Shown one piece after another: positions 17,056-26,654 of a stretch of 64,000 nucleotides of DNA. The DNA is taken from assembly GCF_000716875.1 (NCBI RefSeq), contig NZ_JNWQ01000001.1, positions 159,192 through 223,191 of the forward strand. Reading direction: 5' to 3'. The DNA is from Streptomyces novaecaesareae (GTDB lineage: Bacteria; Actinomycetota; Actinomycetes; Streptomycetales; Streptomycetaceae). The position numbers were made by a program, and so were the translations under genes. Under the pieces are notes generated by a model, which saw only the letters and a program-made list of their open reading frames with translations, did no database searches and was not told where the DNA came from. How positions within the stretch are numbered: position 1 is the stretch's first letter; each line of letters opens with the position of its first letter.

Positions 17056-19230
17056 ATGGCGGAGACGACAGCGGTTTCCGGAGGGCCGGACCCGGCAGCG
17101 GACTCGGGCCCCTGGGACGCCGTACCGCCACCCCCGCGCCAGTCCCCCGAGGAGCACCCGCCCGGGCCCGCCGCGCTCTACGAGCCGCCGCCGGCGCCCC
17201 CGGCAGCACCCGTACCTGCACCCGCACCCGTACCGGTGTCGGGCCCGCAGCCGGTCGCGCAGGTGCCCACGCCGCCGCCGGCGCCCCCGGTCGCGCCGCC
17301 CGTCCCGTCCACCGGATGGACCCTCACCGGCCTGCCCGCCGTGGGTGCGGCGACGCCGCCGCCGGTCCCGGTCCCGGCCCCGAGCGGTGCGCCGGGCAGT
17401 GTTCCGAGCGGTGCGCCGGGCGCGGCCGTCGCCGGTCCGGGCGGGTTCGGTGCCGCGCCGCGCGGACGGATCCTGGTGATCGAGGGCGGGTACGGCAACT
17501 CCGGCCGCCGCACCTGGGGCCGGGGCGGCCCGACCCAGGCGCCGGTGCTCTCGGCGATGCTCGCCGCCGTCTCGCCGCAGGTGCTGCTCGCCGCCGACGC
17601 GGTGGACGCCGTGCACCTCCCCGGCGCCGGGGACCCGCACACCGTCCTCGCCCACCTGCGGGCCGCGTCCCGGCACCCCGGGCCGCTGCTGGTGCACGTG
17701 GGCGGCCACGTGATCGCCGACAAGCGCGGCGGACAGCTCCAGCTGACCCTGCGCGACGCCAAGCAGGACGGCCTGCCCTGGCAGGCCATCGCCGCCGAGC
17801 TGAGCCACCGGCCGGCCGAGTGGCAGACCCTCGTCATCGCCGACCTGAGCGCCGACCAGAACGCCTGGCCGTACCTCCAGGGCACCGTCTCGCCGCTCAG
17901 CGAGGGCATCCCGCTGTGGGCGGTGGTCAGCCCGGACCCGGAGCAGATCGGCACCTTCACCCGTGCCCTGATCGAGGCTCTGCACGGCGGCCGCCCCGGC
18001 GCGGGCGAGGTGCTCGCGCCCGAACAGCTCCGGCAGCAGGTGTACTCGGTGCTGCGGCCGGACGTGGTCATCCTGGCCACGCACGCCCCGGACCGCCCGT
18101 TCTTCCGCAACACCGCGCGCCGCGGCGACGCCCTGGCGGCCGAGCTGCCGCCGCTGGCGGACGCCGTGCCGTTCACGGACCCGGCGCCGTTCGCGGACGC
18201 CGTGCCGTTCGCGGAGTCGGCGCCGACGGAGCTTCCGCCGCCGCCGGCCCCGGTGCTGCCGCGTCCGACGGAGCCGCAGGACGGCGTTCCCGCCCGGCCG
18301 GTGACGGCCCCTCCCGCGACGGTTGCCCCGGTGGCCGTCGGCGGCCCGGTGAGCCTGGTCAAGCCGGGCGTGCCGCCCACCCCGCCCCGACCGGCCCGCC
18401 CGGTCAGCCTGCTGAAGGCGGGCGAGCCCGTCGCGGCACCGGGCGTGACCCTGCACAAGCCCGCCCCGGCCGACGTCACGCCCGAGGACGCCGCACGTGT
18501 GGACGCCGTGCCTGTGGACGTCGTACCTGAGGACGCCGTACGGGTGGACGCCGTGTCCCCGGTGGGCGTCACGCTCCGCAAGCCCGCCCGGACGGAGGCC
18601 TCGGACGTCGTCGCCGATGCCGTCATCGCCGCGGACGTCGTGGACGTCGTGGATGTCGTGGACGCCGAGCTTGCCGAGGAGGGGGCGGCCGAGGAGCCTC
18701 AGGACGCCGTCCCGGCCGAGGCCGCGCCAACGGACGAGGCGCCCGCCGCCGAGGTCCCCGCCGACGCGCCGGCCGAGGCCGCGGTGGCCGCTCCGCCCCG
18801 TGCGGACTACCGCGAGGTCATCGGACGGATCGTCCGCAGCGCCGACGCGGGGGACCACGCCGCCGCCACCGACCTGGCGTTCGCCCTCGAACTGGAGGCG
18901 ATCGCCGAACACGGCGCCGTCTCCGAACCGGTCCTCCAGGTGCGGCAGGTCCGGGCGCACGTGTGCCGGCTCGCGGGTCGGGCGGTCGAGGCCGCGGACA
19001 TCTACCGCGAGGTGGCCCTGTCGCTGCTCCGCTCGCAGGGCCCGGACCACCCGGAGACCCAGCAGGCTGCCACCAACGCCGAGGCCTGCTGGCGCTCGAT
19101 CACCGACCGCGCGGAGGCGATCCGGATCGCGCCGGAGATCATCGAGCTGCGTGCCTACCTCCCGGGCCCCGAGGGCCGCAAGCTCCGCGCCGCCGAGCGC
19201 TACCTCGCCCAGCTGGCCGCCGCCGACTGA
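17056..19230 (+). CDS. Pro-rich protein with degenerate caspase-like and TPR-like domains
   Basis: A 724-residue cytosolic protein. Residues 1-135 are Pro/Ala-rich; 136-340 form a domain paralogous to the protein at 1513-2367 (RGRILVIEGGYGNSGRRTWG, HPGPLLVHVGGHVIADKRGG, GLPWQAIAAEL, LVIADLSADQNAW, GIPLWAVVSP). The order and spacing fit a caspase-fold domain: the GGH histidine is kept (about residue 217), but the catalytic cysteine strand reads IADLSAD (about 259), so activity is unlikely. A long acidic/Val-rich linker contains 15-bp-unit repeats (VDAVP type, near 18496-18560). Residues 585-724 form TPR-like helices (QVRAHVCRLAGRAVEAADIY). It probably acts as a scaffold. Start at 17056 is chosen over a GTG at 16984; the ribosome site is weak for both. 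Confidence 0.62.
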   Translation: MAETTAVSGGPDPAADSGPWDAVPPPPRQSPEEHPPGPAALYEPPPAPPAAPVPAPAPVPVSGPQPVAQVPTPPPAPPVAPPVPSTGWTLTGLPAVGAATPPPVPVPAPSGAPGSVPSGAPGAAVAGPGGFGAAPRGRILVIEGGYGNSGRRTWGRGGPTQAPVLSAMLAAVSPQVLLAADAVDAVHLPGAGDPHTVLAHLRAASRHPGPLLVHVGGHVIADKRGGQLQLTLRDAKQDGLPWQAIAAELSHRPAEWQTLVIADLSADQNAWPYLQGTVSPLSEGIPLWAVVSPDPEQIGTFTRALIEALHGGRPGAGEVLAPEQLRQQVYSVLRPDVVILATHAPDRPFFRNTARRGDALAAELPPLADAVPFTDPAPFADAVPFAESAPTELPPPPAPVLPRPTEPQDGVPARPVTAPPATVAPVAVGGPVSLVKPGVPPTPPRPARPVSLLKAGEPVAAPGVTLHKPAPADVTPEDAARVDAVPVDVVPEDAVRVDAVSPVGVTLRKPARTEASDVVADAVIAADVVDVVDVVDAELAEEGAAEEPQDAVPAEAAPTDEAPAAEVPADAPAEAAVAAPPRADYREVIGRIVRSADAGDHAAATDLAFALELEAIAEHGAVSEPVLQVRQVRAHVCRLAGRAVEAADIYREVALSLLRSQGPDHPETQQAATNAEACWRSITDRAEAIRIAPEIIELRAYLPGPEGRKLRAAERYLAQLAAAD

Positions 19231-19293
19231 CGGCGGGGCAGGCGGCAGCGGACGGGTAGCGGGCCGCGGGTAACGGGGAACAGGTAACAGAAA

Positions 19294-19339
19294 ACAGCGG
19301 ACAGATGACAGATTTCGAAATCTGTCATCTGTCCGCTGT
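19294..19339. repeat. dispersed palindrome, copy 1 (perfect, 46 nt)
   Basis: A perfect palindrome with 23-bp arms and no loop, centred on TTTCGAAA between 19316 and 19317; the arm begins ACAGCGGACAGATGACAG. It lies between the convergent genes ending at 19230 and 19398. Five relatives occur in the window. The outer flanks contain related short words (GGTAACAG, GTCAGCCGTCAGC). A bidirectional terminator role fits the position; this is inference. Confidence 0.85.
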
Positions 19340-19397
19340 CGTTTGTCAGCCGTCAGCTGCTACAGCCGCCAGCCGTCGGCCATCAGCCGCTACCCGA

Positions 19398-20768
19398 TCA
19401 CCGACCGGCGATCGCGTGCACGAACTTGGCGCCGTCGATGGTGCCCAGGCCGCTGGCCAGGTCGTAGCCCTCGGTGGCGTTGTAGCCGGTGACGCCGTTC
19501 CAGCCGTTGTCACCCTCCTTGACGTCCACGATGCCGCTCCACTCGCTCGGGAGCAGGTTGAGGCCGTACAGGCGCCAGTTGAGCTGGCCGAGGCGGTAGC
19601 CGGCGAGCTGGTCGGCCAGGGCGACGACACCCGAGAAGATCGGGGTGGCCTCGCTGGTGCCGCCGGTGAGGTGCCAGCCGACCGCGGTCGGGTCGTAGGA
19701 CTCGTAGGTCCAGGCGGCACCGTCCACGGCCGCGCTCATGCTGATGTCCGGCGTGCCGCGGTGGTTGCCGGTGACGTTGGCGACGCCGGCCTGGTACCAC
19801 GGGCGCTCGAAGACGCCGGAGACGCCACCGCCGCCGGCGCCGGACTTGTCGTGCCACACCTTGTCGGCCGCGGTGCGGTTGCCGTTGTCGTCCAGGGTGA
19901 GCTGGGTGCCGCCGATGGAGGTGACCAGCGGGTCCGAGGACGGCCAGGAGTTGACCTTGTACGGGTACAGGTCGGTGCCGTTGGTCTGCGCGTCGGTGGC
20001 GCCGTTGTCGCCGGAGGCGCCGAGCACGGTCACGTTGTGGTCGGCGGCGGCCTTGAAGGCGTAGCGCAGGTCGGTCAGCGACTTGAAGTCGCCCTTGTCG
20101 TAACCCGGGAAGGTGTTCTCGGTGGCGCCGAAGCTCTGCGAGATGACGTCGCCGCGGCCCTTCTTGATGAGGTCCTTCTCGGCGTCCATCATCTCGGGCA
20201 GACCGGTGGTGCCCTCGGTCTCGGCGACGCCGGTCTCGACCAGGATGATGTGCGCGTCGGGGGCGACCGCGTGGGCGTACTCGACGTCCAGGGTGGTCTC
20301 GCCCGCCCAGCCGGTGTGGTCGGGGTTCTTCGGGTCGAAGACGGGGACGTTGCCCCACTTGACCACCTCGACGTTGGTGTCCGGGATGCCCCACTGCTTG
20401 TCGAAGACCTCCAGGTCGTGCTGGATGGTCGGCGAGCCGAAGGAGTCGACGATGACGATCGTGCGGCCCTTGCCGGTGACGCCCTCCTTGTACAGCGGGT
20501 TCAGGTTGTAGGCGGTGCGGTACTGCAGCGGCGAGTAGCAGTGGATGCCGATCTGGCTGACGCACTGGGTGGTGCTCAGCGGGGCGACGCGCGCCTGGGC
20601 GTTGTGGTGCCCGAAGGAGGCGGGGCGGACGTGGACGCCCGCGAGGTTGTGCGAGGGGGCGGCGGTCGCGGTGCCGACGGCCGGTACGGCGATGGTGCCG
20701 GCCGTGAGGGCGGTGGCCCCCACGGCGAGCAGAGCCAGGGCGCGACGGAGGGAAGCGGGGCTGCCCAT
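19398..20768 (-). CDS. secreted S53 (sedolisin-type) peptidase lacking a pro-domain
   Basis: A 456-residue protein with a signal peptide (ALALLAVGATALTAGTIAVP, cleaved near residue 37). The catalytic domain starts by about residue 68 (SPLQYRTAYNLNPLYKEG). The sedolisin Glu/Asp pair is in AGETTLDVEYAH (about 155-159), the oxyanion Asp region is in the DNG segment SGDNGATDA, and the serine is in GGTSEATP (about 369). The C-terminal GYDLASGLGTID with upstream DVKEGDNG matches the Ca-binding site. Classical S53 enzymes carry a pro-peptide of about 170-200 residues; here fewer than 35 residues separate the signal peptide from the catalytic domain, so maturation must differ. A single-gene unit, convergent with the TPR-like gene. 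Confidence 0.88.
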   Translation of the reverse strand: MGSPASLRRALALLAVGATALTAGTIAVPAVGTATAAPSHNLAGVHVRPASFGHHNAQARVAPLSTTQCVSQIGIHCYSPLQYRTAYNLNPLYKEGVTGKGRTIVIVDSFGSPTIQHDLEVFDKQWGIPDTNVEVVKWGNVPVFDPKNPDHTGWAGETTLDVEYAHAVAPDAHIILVETGVAETEGTTGLPEMMDAEKDLIKKGRGDVISQSFGATENTFPGYDKGDFKSLTDLRYAFKAAADHNVTVLGASGDNGATDAQTNGTDLYPYKVNSWPSSDPLVTSIGGTQLTLDDNGNRTAADKVWHDKSGAGGGGVSGVFERPWYQAGVANVTGNHRGTPDISMSAAVDGAAWTYESYDPTAVGWHLTGGTSEATPIFSGVVALADQLAGYRLGQLNWRLYGLNLLPSEWSGIVDVKEGDNGWNGVTGYNATEGYDLASGLGTIDGAKFVHAIAGR

Positions 20769-20917
20769 GGGACTCCTTGAGGGGGACGCAGGGCCCGACC
20801 TTGGTCAGGTCGGGTCGGTCCGGCCATCCCATCGACTGCAACATGATCATGCCATAGTCATTTGGTGGGGTAGTGGGGTCGCGGACATGGTCATGCTCGG
20901 CCACGCGAAAAGGTAAA

Positions 20918-20957
20918 GGCCGTCCCAGGGGGAGGTAACCCCGCATCTGGGACGGCC
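20918..20957 (-). terminator. hairpin terminator downstream of the SDR gene
   Basis: A perfect 11-bp stem (GGCCGTCCCAG at 20918-20928, complement at 20947-20957) with a loop that itself folds as GGGG-AGGTAA-CCCC. It lies between the SDR stop (21063) and the S53 start (20768), both on the minus strand, so it probably ends the acyl-CoA operon. An AT-richer stretch at 20840-20900 between it and the S53 gene is the likely S53 promoter region. Confidence 0.6.
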
Positions 20958-21062
20958 GACTGACGAACCGTCAGACAGGACCCGTCGTGTTCACAGTTTT
21001 CACCGTGTTGGCCAACTTTACCAAGTTCACCGGCTTCGGGTAAGCCGTCGTCAGCCGTCGAA

Positions 21063-21821
21063 TCAGCGGGCGCCGCCGTTGACGTACAGCGTCTGCCCGC
21101 TGACGTACGAGGCGTCCTCGCTCGCCAGGAAGGCGACCACCGACGCGATCTCCTCCGGCTGCCCGACCCGGCGCAGCGGCGTCCGGGCGGAGACCTCGGC
21201 CTGGTGGTCCTCGGCCGAGCTGCCGACCCGCTCGGCGGTGGCGGCGGTCATCGGGGTGGCGATGTACCCGGGGGCGACGGCGTTGACGTTGATGTTGAAC
21301 GGCCCGAGCTCGATCGCCAGGGTGGCGGTGAGGCCCTGGATGCCGGCCTTGGCGGCCGCGTAGTTGGCCTGGCCCCGGTTGCCGAGGGCCGAGCGCGAGC
21401 TGAGCGAGACGATCTTCCCGAACTTCTGCGCCACCATGTACTTCTGTGCGACGTGGCTGCAGTTGTAGGCGCTGGTCAGGTTGACCGTCAGCACCGTGTC
21501 CCAGTCGGACTTGGGCATCTTGAAGAACAGGTTGTCCCGGGTGATCCCGGCGTTGTTCACCAGGATGTGCACCCCGCCGAAGTCGCCGGCGATCTGTGCG
21601 AACACCGCCTCGACGGCGTCGTAGTCGGCCACGTCGCAGCCGTACGCCCGGGCGGTGCCGCCCTTGGCGGTGATCTCGGCGACCGTGCCGGCCGCCCGCT
21701 CGGCGCTGAGGTCGACCACGGCGACCGCCGCGCCCTCCTCGGCCAGCCGGCGGGCGGTGGCCGCCCCGATGCCCTGCGCCGCACCGGTCACCACGGCGAC
21801 CTTGCCCGCGAAACGCGTCAT
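21063..21821 (-). CDS. SDR-family 3-oxoacyl/3-hydroxyacyl reductase (FabG-like)
   Basis: A 252-residue classical short-chain dehydrogenase. The nucleotide site TGAAQGIG is at 12-19, DLSAERA ends the second strand, NNAGITRD is near 88-95, and the catalytic Ser-Tyr-Lys set lies in SLSSRSALGNRGQANYAAAK. The ending VSGQTLYVNGGAR is typical of FabG/acetoacetyl-CoA reductases. As last gene of an acyl-CoA dehydrogenase-thiolase operon, it could reduce or oxidise 3-oxoacyl/3-hydroxyacyl-CoA rather than ACP substrates. The ATG at 21821 has AAGGAG upstream; only 25 bases separate it from the thiolase stop. Confidence 0.88.
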   Translation of the reverse strand: MTRFAGKVAVVTGAAQGIGAATARRLAEEGAAVAVVDLSAERAAGTVAEITAKGGTARAYGCDVADYDAVEAVFAQIAGDFGGVHILVNNAGITRDNLFFKMPKSDWDTVLTVNLTSAYNCSHVAQKYMVAQKFGKIVSLSSRSALGNRGQANYAAAKAGIQGLTATLAIELGPFNINVNAVAPGYIATPMTAATAERVGSSAEDHQAEVSARTPLRRVGQPEEIASVVAFLASEDASYVSGQTLYVNGGAR

Positions 21822-21846
21822 TGTGAACTCCTTGGGAGAAAAAGTG

Positions 21847-23046
<1,200 letters not shown>

Positions 23047-23075
23047 GTCGTCGGGCTCCTTGTCAGGTGGGCGGA

Positions 23076-24239
23076 TCAGAAGGCGTTGACGCCGGTGAGG
23101 GCGCGTCCGATGAGCAGTTCGTGGATCTGGCTGGTGCCCTCGTAGAGGGTCATCACGCGGGCGTCGCGCAGGTACTTGCCGACGGGGTACTCGTCGATGA
23201 ACCCGTACCCGCCGAACACCTGCAGCGCGTTGTTGGCGGCCCGGACGGCGGCCTCGCTCGCGTGGAGCTTGGCGATGGAGGACTCGGTGGCGAACGGCAG
23301 GCCGCGTTCGATGTGGTCGGCGACCTTCCAGGTGAGCAGCCGGGCCGCCTCGACGTCCACGGCGATGCCGGCCAGCAGCTGCTGGACGAGTTGGTGGGAG
23401 GCGATCGGCCGGCCGAACTGCTCGCGTTCGCCCGCGTAGCGGACCGCGGCCTCCAGGCAGGCGCGGGCGATGCCGACGCAGCCGGCCGCGACCGACATCC
23501 GGCCCTTGGCCAGCGCGGCCATCGCCACCGTGAAGCCCTTGCCGACCTCGCCGAGGCGGGCGCCGTCCGGCACCCGGACGTCCTCGAAGGAGAGTTCGGC
23601 GGTGGCCTGGCCGCGCAGGCCGAGCTTGCCGTGGATCTCGGTGCGGGTGAAGCCGGGCAGGTCGGTGGGGACCAGGAAGGCGGTGATGCCCCGGTGGCCC
23701 TGCTGTTCGGGTTCGCTGCCGCCGGTGCGGGCGAAGACCAGGGCGACGTCGGCCCAGGTTCCGTTGGTGATGAACATCTTGGCGCCGCTGATCAGCCAGT
23801 CCTCGCCGTCGCGCACCGCGCGGGTGGTGAGGTTGGCCGCGTCGGAGCCGGTGCCGGGCTCGGTGAGGGCGAAGCAGGCGAGTGCCTCGCCCGAGGTGAG
23901 CCGGGGCAGCCAGTGCCGCTTCTGCTCCTCGGTGCCGAAGCTGTTGATCGACTTGCCGACCAGGCCGAGCGAGACCGAGACGATCCCGCGCACCGCCGAG
24001 TCGCCGCGCCCGAGTTCCTCCAGCACCAGGCAGTAGGCGAGGTGGTCGCCGCCGCTGCCGCCGTACTCCTCGGGGATGGTCAGGCCGAGGAAGCCGACCT
24101 TCGCCAGCTTGCCGATGATCGCGCGGTCGACGGACTCGACGCGGTCCCACTCGGCGGCGTACGGAACGATCTCGCGGTCGGTGAAGGAGGCGGCGAGGTC
24201 CCGGACGGCGCTCTGCTCCTCGGACAGCTCCAGGTTCAC
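23076..24239 (-). CDS. acyl-CoA dehydrogenase
   Basis: A 387-residue FAD enzyme that introduces the 2,3-double bond in acyl-CoA. Visible signatures are [13 protein letters not shown] (first family motif), [13 protein letters not shown], the FAD-binding [16 protein letters not shown] and [13 protein letters not shown], and the catalytic glutamate in [14 protein letters not shown]. The GTG start at 24239 gives the standard N-terminus [13 protein letters not shown]. First gene of the operon with thiolase and SDR; the intergenic region before it carries a palindrome shared with the divergent TetR gene. No electron-transfer flavoprotein or hydratase gene is linked. Confidence 0.92.
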   Translation of the reverse strand: MNLELSEEQSAVRDLAASFTDREIVPYAAEWDRVESVDRAIIGKLAKVGFLGLTIPEEYGGSGGDHLAYCLVLEELGRGDSAVRGIVSVSLGLVGKSINSFGTEEQKRHWLPRLTSGEALACFALTEPGTGSDAANLTTRAVRDGEDWLISGAKMFITNGTWADVALVFARTGGSEPEQQGHRGITAFLVPTDLPGFTRTEIHGKLGLRGQATAELSFEDVRVPDGARLGEVGKGFTVAMAALAKGRMSVAAGCVGIARACLEAAVRYAGEREQFGRPIASHQLVQQLLAGIAVDVEAARLLTWKVADHIERGLPFATESSIAKLHASEAAVRAANNALQVFGGYGFIDEYPVGKYLRDARVMTLYEGTSQIHELLIGRALTGVNAF

Positions 24240-24294
24240 GGCGGCTCCCGAATCCCGTGCGCCAGGTGGGCCCGGGACGAGGCCCGGACCGATT

Positions 24295-24313
24295 AAACTA
24301 GCGCTGCAAGTTT
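24295..24313. promoter_or_regulatory. candidate TetR operator between acyl-CoA operon and tetR
   Basis: The 19-bp interrupted palindrome AAACTAGCGCTGCAAGTTT has five matched outer bases on each side and further GC pairing inside. It is in an AT-rich patch in the 176-base divergent region, 56 bases upstream of the acyl-CoA dehydrogenase start and about 100 bases upstream of tetR. The shape and position suit the adjacent TetR protein. Confidence 0.55.
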
Positions 24314-24415
24314 TATGGGGGGACTGTAGCCCCGGCCGGCCCCCGCTGGGAAGGGGCACCTGCCAGAATCGGTCCCCACCGCACCCGACCGGAGGAACCG
24401 GAGGCAGCCGCCGAG

Positions 24416-25126
24416 ATGGCCCGTCCACGCACCCCGCTGCTCAGCCGCGAGCGCATCGTCGCCGCCGCCCTGCGGCTGATCGACGACGAGGGGCTGGACG
24501 CCCTCTCCACCCGCCGCCTCGCCACCGAGCTGTCGGTCAGCGGGCCCTCGCTCTACAACCACTTCGCGACCAAGGACGAGCTGCTGGACGCGGTGGTGGA
24601 CAGCGTCATCGGCGAAGTCGACTTGTCGATGTTCGGGCCCACCGGGCCCACCGGGCCCACCGGGCCCACCGGGCCCACCGGAACGAGCGCCGGAGCGGCT
24701 GGAACCTCCGCGACCCCGTGGCCGGTGGCGCTGCGCGACTGGGCGCGCTCCTACCGGGCCGCACTGGCCGCCCACCCCAACATCGTCCCGGTGCTCGCCC
24801 AGGGCCCGGGGCGGCGGCCGAACGCGCTGCGGCTGGCCGACGCGGTCTTCGGCCACCTGGTCGAGGCCGGGTGGCCGCGCGGCCAGGCGACCCGGATCGG
24901 CGCGCTGATGCGCTACTTCGTCACCGGCTCCGCGTTGGCGTCCTTCGCGGCCGGCTTCCCGGCGGACGCCGAGGTCTACGACGCGGCCGACTACCCGCAC
25001 CTCGGCGAGGCGCACCGGCTGGCCGGGCACCGCGGGACGGTCGACGAGGGCGCCTTCGAGACCGGTCTGGAGGCGCTGCTCGACGGGCTCGTCCTGCGCT
25101 TCGCCCGCCTCGCCGAGCGGGCCTGA
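24416..25126 (+). CDS. TetR-family regulator with a (GPT)5 insert
   Basis: A 236-residue repressor. The N-terminal helix-turn-helix is clear: RERIVAAALRLIDDEGLDAL, then STRRLATELSVSGPSLYNHF at about residues 31-50. The C-terminal ligand domain belongs to the TetR class with RDWARSYRAALAAHPN. Between them, five exact 9-bp units (24635-24679) encode Gly-Pro-Thr repeats at residues 74-88, a collagen-like linker probably gained by slippage. It diverges from the acyl-CoA dehydrogenase operon and most likely represses it, and perhaps itself, in response to an acyl-CoA or a related compound. Confidence 0.85.
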   Translation: MARPRTPLLSRERIVAAALRLIDDEGLDALSTRRLATELSVSGPSLYNHFATKDELLDAVVDSVIGEVDLSMFGPTGPTGPTGPTGPTGTSAGAAGTSATPWPVALRDWARSYRAALAAHPNIVPVLAQGPGRRPNALRLADAVFGHLVEAGWPRGQATRIGALMRYFVTGSALASFAAGFPADAEVYDAADYPHLGEAHRLAGHRGTVDEGAFETGLEALLDGLVLRFARLAERA

Positions 25127-25190
25127 CGCCGACCCCGGTGCGGTCACGCGGTACCCCGGCGCCTCGCCCCGGCGCCACGCCCCGACACCG

Positions 25191-26492
25191 CTACCAGGGC
25201 TCGCGCGGGACGAAGGCCGGCCGCAGCGCCGCATCCACCGGGTCGTAGTACCGGTGGTAGACCGGCGTCAGCCCGCCCGAGACCGGGGGCACGATCCAGC
25301 TCCAGTCCGCCGGGGTCGGCCGGCCGAGCCGCTTCTCCTGGGCGACGTGCTTGAGGAAGCGCTCCGACTCGGTGTGGTGGTCGGCGATCGTCACCCCGGC
25401 CTCCTGGAAGGAGTGCAGCACGGCGATGTTGAGCTCGATCAGCGTGCGGTCGCGCCAGAGCGTGCGGTCGCTGGAGGTGTCCAGGCCCAGCCGCTCGGCG
25501 ACGGCGCCGAGCATGTCGTACCGGTCGGCGTCGGCGAGGTTGCGGGCGCCGATCTCGGTGCCCATGTACCAGCCGTTGAACGGCGCGGTCGGGTAGCGGA
25601 CGCCGCCGATCTCCAGCGTCATGTCGCTGATCGCGGGCACCGCGTACCAGCGCAGGCCGAGGTCGGCGAACCAGCCGTGCTCGGGGTGGCTCAGCGGCAC
25701 CTCCAGCGTGGTGTCGTCCGGCAGCTCGTACCAGGCCGGGCGCTCGCCCGGGCGCTCCTGGACGAGCAGCGGCAGCACCTCGAAGCGGTCCTCGGCGCAC
25801 TTCCAGCCGAGCTCGCGGGCCCGGGCGGCGAGCGCGGCGCCGGCCGGGTCGCCGACGGCGCCGTCCGCGGTGCGGTGGCCGGCGTAGCGGACCAGCTGCT
25901 GGTTGAGGATGCGCGCGGCCGGGCGGCCCGGACGGTCGGGGGCGAACACCGAGACCACCGGGCGGATCCGCCCGCCGTTGCCCGCCAGCCGCAGGTGCTC
26001 GAAGCACTCGGCGGCGATGTCGTCGGCGGAGGAGAGGTGGCGCAGGTCGCGGACCACCAGGCTGCGCCAGTACAGCCGGCCGATGCAGCGGGCTGCGTTG
26101 CGCCAGGCGAGCTTGGCGCCGTAGGCGAGTTCGGCGGGGGTGTGCCGGTAGCTGCCGGTGCGGTCGATCTCGTCGAGGACGGTGTGCAGTCGCGGTTCCA
26201 GGGCCCCGGCGGCGGGCTGCTCCTGGTGGAACTGCCGGATGAAGTCGGCGGCCTGGTCCGGGTCGGTGAACGGCGGCGGCGCGGCTGTCGGTGCGGGCGT
26301 CGGTACGGATGTCGGTGCGGGCGTCGGTATGGGCGTCGGTACGGCTGTCGGTACGGCTGTCGGTACGGATGTCGCCGTCGGGTGCGGGTGCAGCGCCGGG
26401 GCGTGCGCGTGGGCGTACGGGCAGCCGCCGGTCGGGGCGGCGGCCGCGGTTCTGCGGGTGCGGTTGCGAAGCCGGTCGAAGATCAAGGACAC
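25191..26492 (-). CDS. nos: bacterial nitric oxide synthase oxygenase
   Basis: A 433-residue heme enzyme that makes NO and citrulline from arginine. The NOS-specific WRNAARCIGR (heme-ligating Cys near residue 135), the FNGWYMGTEIGARNL segment with the arginine-binding Glu, and SWIVPPVSGGLTPVYH near the pterin site/dimer interface are intact. Bacterial NOS is normally 350-390 residues; the excess is an N-terminal tail with GGCPYAHAHAP and seven 12-bp units (26287-26370) encoding Val-Pro-Thr-type repeats. There is no fused or adjacent reductase, so cellular flavodoxin- or ferredoxin-type donors must serve. The GTG start at 26492 follows AGGAGGGAT. No thaxtomin genes are nearby. Confidence 0.93.
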   Translation of the reverse strand: MSLIFDRLRNRTRRTAAAAPTGGCPYAHAHAPALHPHPTATSVPTAVPTAVPTPIPTPAPTSVPTPAPTAAPPPFTDPDQAADFIRQFHQEQPAAGALEPRLHTVLDEIDRTGSYRHTPAELAYGAKLAWRNAARCIGRLYWRSLVVRDLRHLSSADDIAAECFEHLRLAGNGGRIRPVVSVFAPDRPGRPAARILNQQLVRYAGHRTADGAVGDPAGAALAARARELGWKCAEDRFEVLPLLVQERPGERPAWYELPDDTTLEVPLSHPEHGWFADLGLRWYAVPAISDMTLEIGGVRYPTAPFNGWYMGTEIGARNLADADRYDMLGAVAERLGLDTSSDRTLWRDRTLIELNIAVLHSFQEAGVTIADHHTESERFLKHVAQEKRLGRPTPADWSWIVPPVSGGLTPVYHRYYDPVDAALRPAFVPREPW

Positions 26493-26552
26493 ATCCCTCC
26501 TGTCGCACAGGAGTACCGGAGGTGCGCGGTCCACCGCAGAGAGTGAACGATT

Positions 26553-26595
26553 CGGCCCCCGCACCCGCGCCGATGGCGCTAGGGTGCGGGGGCCG
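26553..26595 (-). terminator. strong hairpin terminator between sugar porter and nos
   Basis: A perfect 14-bp inverted repeat (CGGCCCCCGCACCC at 26553-26566, complement at 26582-26595) with an inner GCGCC/GGCGC stem makes one of the most stable hairpins in the window. It lies 60 bases past the sugar porter stop and should isolate nos (start 26492) from it. Confidence 0.7.
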
Positions 26596-26654
26596 AAGGT
26601 CAGAAATTCAGACTGTGAGACCGTGAGACCGTCCGATCAGCCGATGTACGGCTG

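Noticed and set aside
19305..20780. Short ORFs starting inside the palindromes (MTDFEICHL or MTADRFRNL type)
   Set aside because: They arise from the repeat sequence itself and read antisense to or through non-coding DNA. Only the C-S lyase start at 34250 is backed by a ribosome site and homology.
25191..26492. Thaxtomin-type nitration cluster
   Set aside because: NOS is present but neither a P450 TxtE nor peptide synthetase genes are near it.
26608..26650. Seventh palindrome copy near the sugar porter stop
   Set aside because: It contains related words (GGTCAGAAATTCAGA, CTGTCAG) and short repeats of GTGAGACC, but no inverted-repeat arms.
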